Made by a program: the position numbers and the translations under genes. Below, piece by piece: positions 6,430-6,591 of a stretch of DNA of 6,591 nucleotides (its first letter is position 1; each line of letters opens with the position of its first letter). The notes under the pieces were generated by a model, which saw only the letters and a program-made list of their open reading frames with translations, made no database searches and was not told the origin of the DNA. The stretch is from Lachnospiraceae bacterium UBA7086 (GTDB lineage: Bacteria; Bacillota; Clostridia; Lachnospirales; Lachnospiraceae): assembly GCA_002492525.1 (NCBI GenBank), contig DKZA01000019.1, forward strand, positions 6,717-13,307, given 5' to 3'.

Positions 6430-6458
6430 GTTATAAGTCTGATGTTATGGTTACACAA
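6430..6458 (-). promoter_or_regulatory. Possible promoter of the membrane-protein/PII-like operon
   Basis: On the reverse strand TTGTGT (6458-6453), a 17-bp spacer and TATAAC (6435-6430) form the best promoter match upstream of the small membrane protein. Transcription would begin near 6423, which would leave the AGGAG ribosome binding site (6429-6425) at or before the RNA 5' end. The true promoter may therefore lie further upstream in the AT-rich 6471-6500 stretch, where -10-like hexamers occur without good -35 partners. Confidence 0.3.
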
Positions 6459-6532
6459 TTCAGAAAAAGAGTGTATACTTATTTATAATTGTATATCATA
6501 TTCACAGATGCAGTAATCATTGGCAACTTCAA

Positions 6533-6555
6533 CAAGAATTACGCAGTAATTCTTG
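6533..6555. repeat. Inverted repeat, 10-bp stem with 3-nt loop
   Basis: CAAGAATTAC (6533-6542) and GTAATTCTTG (6546-6555) are exact reverse complements around a GCA loop. No U tract follows on either strand, so it is not a typical terminator alone. It adjoins a second, GC-rich hairpin one base away. The tight-loop design resembles the hairpin at 6-34, although the sequences differ. Confidence 0.55.
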
Positions 6556-6556
6556 C

Positions 6557-6580
6557 GACGCAGGCTACTGAGCCTGCGTC
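6557..6580. terminator. GC-rich hairpin, possible terminator
   Basis: GACGCAGGCT (6557-6566) and AGCCTGCGTC (6571-6580) form a perfect 10-bp GC-rich stem with an ACTG loop. The following TGTTATATATT runs to the window edge and is U-rich but interrupted, so forward-strand termination is plausible but weak. It could end a short forward RNA starting near 6486, or belong to a gene to the right of the window. No coding region overlaps it. Confidence 0.4.
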
Positions 6581-6591
6581 TGTTATATATT

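Noticed and set aside
6270..6458. 62-residue reverse frame overlapping the small membrane protein
   Set aside because: It overlaps the longer, more coherent four-helix frame, and its start lies within the candidate promoter.

Overview
The window looks like a piece of a Clostridia chromosome, most likely Lachnospiraceae or a close relative. This rests on strong AGAAAGG-type ribosome binding sites, a TTG start codon, moderate GC, AT-rich intergenic hairpins, and protein sequences that resemble Firmicutes homologues. No mobile element, tRNA, rRNA or CRISPR array is visible, and the five genes look intact.

Layout. Positions 1-82 hold two inverted repeats; the second is a convincing factor-independent terminator for a gene to the left of the window. 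A sigma-A-like promoter follows (TTGGAA, 17 bp, TATGAT), then a forward gene for oleate hydratase (ohyA/MCRA family, 164-2131). A hairpin at 2172-2206 lies between ohyA and the convergent reverse-strand glnA (2213-3646) and probably ends both transcripts. The rest is on the reverse strand. In transcription order it has a small four-helix membrane protein of unknown function (6412-6032), an internally duplicated DUF1538 membrane protein (5985-4456), a protein made of two PII-like domains (4431-3751), and type I glutamine synthetase (3646-2213). The right edge (6413-6591) has no recognisable gene but holds two adjacent hairpins.

How the genes may work together. The most interesting part is the DUF1538 and double PII-like pair, separated by only 24 bp. 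PII-family proteins commonly sit beside a membrane transporter and gate it (AmtB-GlnK, SbtA-SbtB), so the parsimonious reading is a transporter with a dedicated nucleotide-sensing regulator. Both partners are tandem duplications, and glnA lies 104 bp downstream. The substrate is not known. From memory, a two-gene DUF1538 system (UmpAB, Halomonas) was reported as a monovalent cation/proton antiporter, which makes ion exchange one candidate role. A nitrogen link is suggested only by the glnA neighbour. glnA appears to have its own extended -10 promoter, preceded by a perfect 10-bp tandem repeat that could be a regulator site. The oleate hydratase is a separate unit; its odd feature is a 61-residue N-terminal extension with a hydrophobic Ala/Gly-rich segment.
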